Shown here piece after piece: positions 42,370-43,929 of a DNA stretch of 43,929 nt. The stretch comes from Dehalococcoidia bacterium UBA1141 (GTDB lineage: Bacteria > Chloroflexota > Dehalococcoidia > Lucifugimonadales > UBA3495). The position numbers were made by a program, and so were the translations under genes. The DNA is taken from contig DCAE01000012.1 in the NCBI GenBank assembly GCA_002311385.1, positions 1 to 43,929 of the forward strand, written 5' to 3'. How positions within the stretch are numbered: the first letter of the stretch is position 1; every line of letters starts with the position of its first letter. The notes beneath the pieces were generated by a model. It did not search any database. It was given only the letters and a program-made list of their open reading frames with translations, and was not told the origin of the DNA.

Positions 42370-42484
42370 GTTGATTTTACCCGTTGATTTTTACCGTTAA
42401 TTCTTCGGGTCAATTCTTCCGGTTGTTTGTCAATCACGCGGTTCTACGGCTGAGTCCGCCGCTGAGTCCAGCGCTGAGTCTACG
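42370..42484 (-). repeat. two adjacent tandem arrays: 13-bp x4 and 12-bp x3
   Basis: Plus-strand units GTTGATTTTACCC, GTTGATTTTTACC, GTTAATTCTTCGG and GTCAATTCTTCCG are contiguous at 42370-42421. Units GCTGAGTCCGCC, GCTGAGTCCAGC and GCTGAGTCTACG are contiguous at 42449-42484, the last overlapping the E1 alpha stop codon. They fill most of the gap between E1 alpha and E1 beta. Confidence 0.85.
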
Positions 42485-43448
42485 GGGCGAACACGTCTAA
42501 CAAGGCATCTTCGGGTCTGGGTACTGGGCTGCTCTTGGCAAAATCAACAGCCTCGCTCATCAGGTCCTCCACCTCCTGGTGTATCTGCTGCAGGAGGGAG
42601 GGGGACATTAGACCTTGCTCGGTTAGCCGCCGGGCAAACTCGGCGATAGGATCGTGCTGGGGGCCCGAGTCTCTGGCTTCTTGGGGTCTGGGGTCATCGG
42701 GGTTCCCCTTCTGCTCAGAGTGGATTCGCCAGCGGTGGGTCTTAAATTCCAGCAGGGTTGGGCCCTCACCGGCCCTGGCTCTCCGTACAGCCTCTTGGGT
42801 CGATTCGTACACCGCCAGCACATCAATTCCGTCGGCAATAACCCCCGGGATGTCGTAACTGGCGCTTCGGACGGCCACGTCAGCCACGGAAAGACCTTGG
42901 GACGCAGGCACCGATACGGCCCAGCCGTTGTTTTCACAAACGAATATCACCGGCAGCTTCCAAACGGAGGCCAGGTTCAATGAGCTATGAAAGGTTCCCT
43001 CGTTGGACGCACCATCGCCAAAGAAGCAAACAGCAACTCCGCCATTGCCATCCATCTGAGCGGCCAATGCGGCCCCGGTGGCGATGGGCAAGCCGGCTCC
43101 CACGATGCCGTTGGCGCCCAACATGCCGATGCTAAAGTCGGCGATGTGCATCGAGCCGCCTTTGCCCTTGCAGTAGCCGTTGCTGCGCCCAAAGAGCTCG
43201 GCCATCATCAGTTTCACATCCGCGCCTTTGGCGATGGTGTGGCCATGGCCTCGGTGAGTGCTGGTGATTTTGTCGTCGATGCGCAGGTTGCTACAGACCC
43301 CGACCGCCACCGCCTCTTCCCCGATGTAGGCATGAACCACCCCCGGAATGTTCCCGGCGTGAAATTCTTCCACAGCCCGGCGGTCGAATGTGCGGATGGT
43401 GACCATCCGACGGTACATATCGATGAGCATATCCGGTTCCATGGTCAT
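42480..43448 (-). CDS. 2-oxoacid dehydrogenase E1 component, alpha subunit
   Basis: A 322-residue E1 alpha subunit of the pyruvate/acetoin dehydrogenase type. It has GEEAVAVGVCSNLRIDDKITSTHRGHGHTIAKGAD (in parts), the YCKGKGGSMHI phosphate region and the thiamine-diphosphate motif FFGDGASNEGTFHSSLNLASVWKLPVIFVCENNGW (in parts), with GDG and NN complete. HRGHGH is typical. The start is ATG 43448 behind AGGAGAAGG; an alternative ATG is two codons later, and a longer frame to 43691 runs through a palindromic repeat and is rejected. Together with the following E1 beta gene it forms the decarboxylating heterotetramer. No E2 or E3 gene follows. Confidence 0.93.
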   Translation of the reverse strand: MTMEPDMLIDMYRRMVTIRTFDRRAVEEFHAGNIPGVVHAYIGEEAVAVGVCSNLRIDDKITSTHRGHGHTIAKGADVKLMMAELFGRSNGYCKGKGGSMHIADFSIGMLGANGIVGAGLPIATGAALAAQMDGNGGVAVCFFGDGASNEGTFHSSLNLASVWKLPVIFVCENNGWAVSVPASQGLSVADVAVRSASYDIPGVIADGIDVLAVYESTQEAVRRARAGEGPTLLEFKTHRWRIHSEQKGNPDDPRPQEARDSGPQHDPIAEFARRLTEQGLMSPSLLQQIHQEVEDLMSEAVDFAKSSPVPRPEDALLDVFAP

Positions 43449-43499
43449 GGCCTTCTCCTGTCCTATCTCTATACCCGTAGGGCGGCGTTGCCTCAAACC

Positions 43500-43575
43500 T
43501 GTCATTCTGAGGAGCGAAGCGACGAAGAATCTCATTGCCCAGACGTAAAGATTCTTCGCTCCATTCAGAATGACA
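43500..43575. repeat. full copy of the TGTCATTCTGA inverted-repeat element
   Basis: A 76-bp element with TGTCATTCTGAGGAGCGAAGCGACGAAGAATCT and the mirror AGATTCTTCGCTCCATTCAGAATGACA, 51 bp upstream of E1 alpha. It is very similar in length to the copy at 34350. Confidence 0.75.
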
Positions 43576-43648
43576 GTATTTTGGAGACTTTTGGGGCAGC
43601 CCCTCCGAGGGGCGATGGAAAACAAGTTGTTTCGATTGCTTGAGTTGA

Positions 43649-43831
43649 CTAAACTGGTTTTTTGGATGCCGCCAATTGTACTCCTGAACATACCTTGCGG
43701 CTAGTTTGATTGAGCATGCTCATGCTCGATTTGATGTACTTTTTGAGATCCTTCACCCGGAGAAATCCCGGCAATCGCAGGGCAGAACCCGCCGGAAATT
43801 CCCGAGGTTGCGTGGTCCGCCAGTTGGGCAT
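43649..43831 (-). other. weak 60-codon frame near the right edge
   Basis: The frame has GFLRVKDLKKYI, which resembles the first helix of AlpA/excisionase-type small HTH proteins (usually FLRxxDV...), but the expected recognition helix and the FPxPVK ending are not seen. It may be a decayed or unrelated sequence. Nothing else is recognised in 43692-43929. Confidence 0.2.
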
Positions 43832-43929
43832 ATTCTACTGCTAATTTCCAATCGACGGCCGGTGGAAACCGAATCTACCTCGCCATACCACGGCCAGGAG
43901 AGCCTGATTTGCCAGGAGACACTGAATTG

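Noticed and set aside
43449..43691. N-terminal extension of E1 alpha to 43691
   Set aside because: It reads through the repeat at 43500-43575 and has no domain; ATG 43448 has a strong ribosome binding site.

Overview
This window most likely comes from a Chloroflexota bacterium, probably of the Dehalococcoidia/SAR202 type. That is inference from two things: the divergent rpmH-rnpA-yidD-yidC-jag block, and a dense set of paralogous flavin (luciferase-like) monooxygenases, GMC flavoenzymes, a Rieske oxygenase, CoA-transferase and hotdog dehydratases, the kind of expansion reported for SAR202 genomes. No rRNA, tRNA, CRISPR array, intact transposase or phage gene was recognised.

Layout. 1-370: a hairpin-rich leader region and a near-consensus promoter (TTGACA-N18-TATAAT). 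371-3786: housekeeping operon rpmH, rnpA (no ordinary start codon), yidD, a beta-propeller lipoprotein, yidC and jag, with several overlapping junctions. 3839-5845: minus-strand operon of split thiamine-diphosphate enzymes, one Pyr-domain (alpha) subunit and two PP-domain (beta) paralogues, with its own promoter and a leader hairpin next to the Shine-Dalgarno. 5888-10192: carboxymuconolactone decarboxylase-like protein, SulP transporter and CaiB-type CoA-transferase. 10193-12043: decayed sequence including a histidine kinase with an in-frame TAG. 12044-18110: three GMC oxidoreductases, an isochorismatase-like hydrolase and the remnant of a fourth GMC gene. 18226-24478: enoyl-CoA hydratase-like, HpaB-like hydroxylase, luciferase-like monooxygenase, Gfo/Idh/MocA oxidoreductase and two overlapping hotdog dehydratases. 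24758-36396: DMT exporter, six further luciferase-like enzymes, a second cysteine hydrolase, a large lipoprotein, a zinc-ribbon/HTH protein and dienelactone hydrolase. 36520-43448: YbaK deacylase with Nudix hydrolase, Rieske oxygenase, a frameshifted TolB-like lipoprotein, and an E1 alpha/beta pair of a 2-oxoacid dehydrogenase.

The accessory part (about 3.8 kb onward) reads as a catabolic and detoxification island: oxygenases and flavin dehydrogenases activate substrates, hydrolases open or trim them, and CoA-linked enzymes carry them towards central metabolism. Most genes stand alone with their own ribosome binding site rather than in long operons. The gaps are filled by two families of small palindromic repeats (one with TGTCATTCTGA ends, one with CCCCCTTT/AAAGGGGG arms) and by many short imperfect tandem arrays with units of 12-21 bp, often directly before a start codon. 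Specific substrates cannot be read from the sequence.
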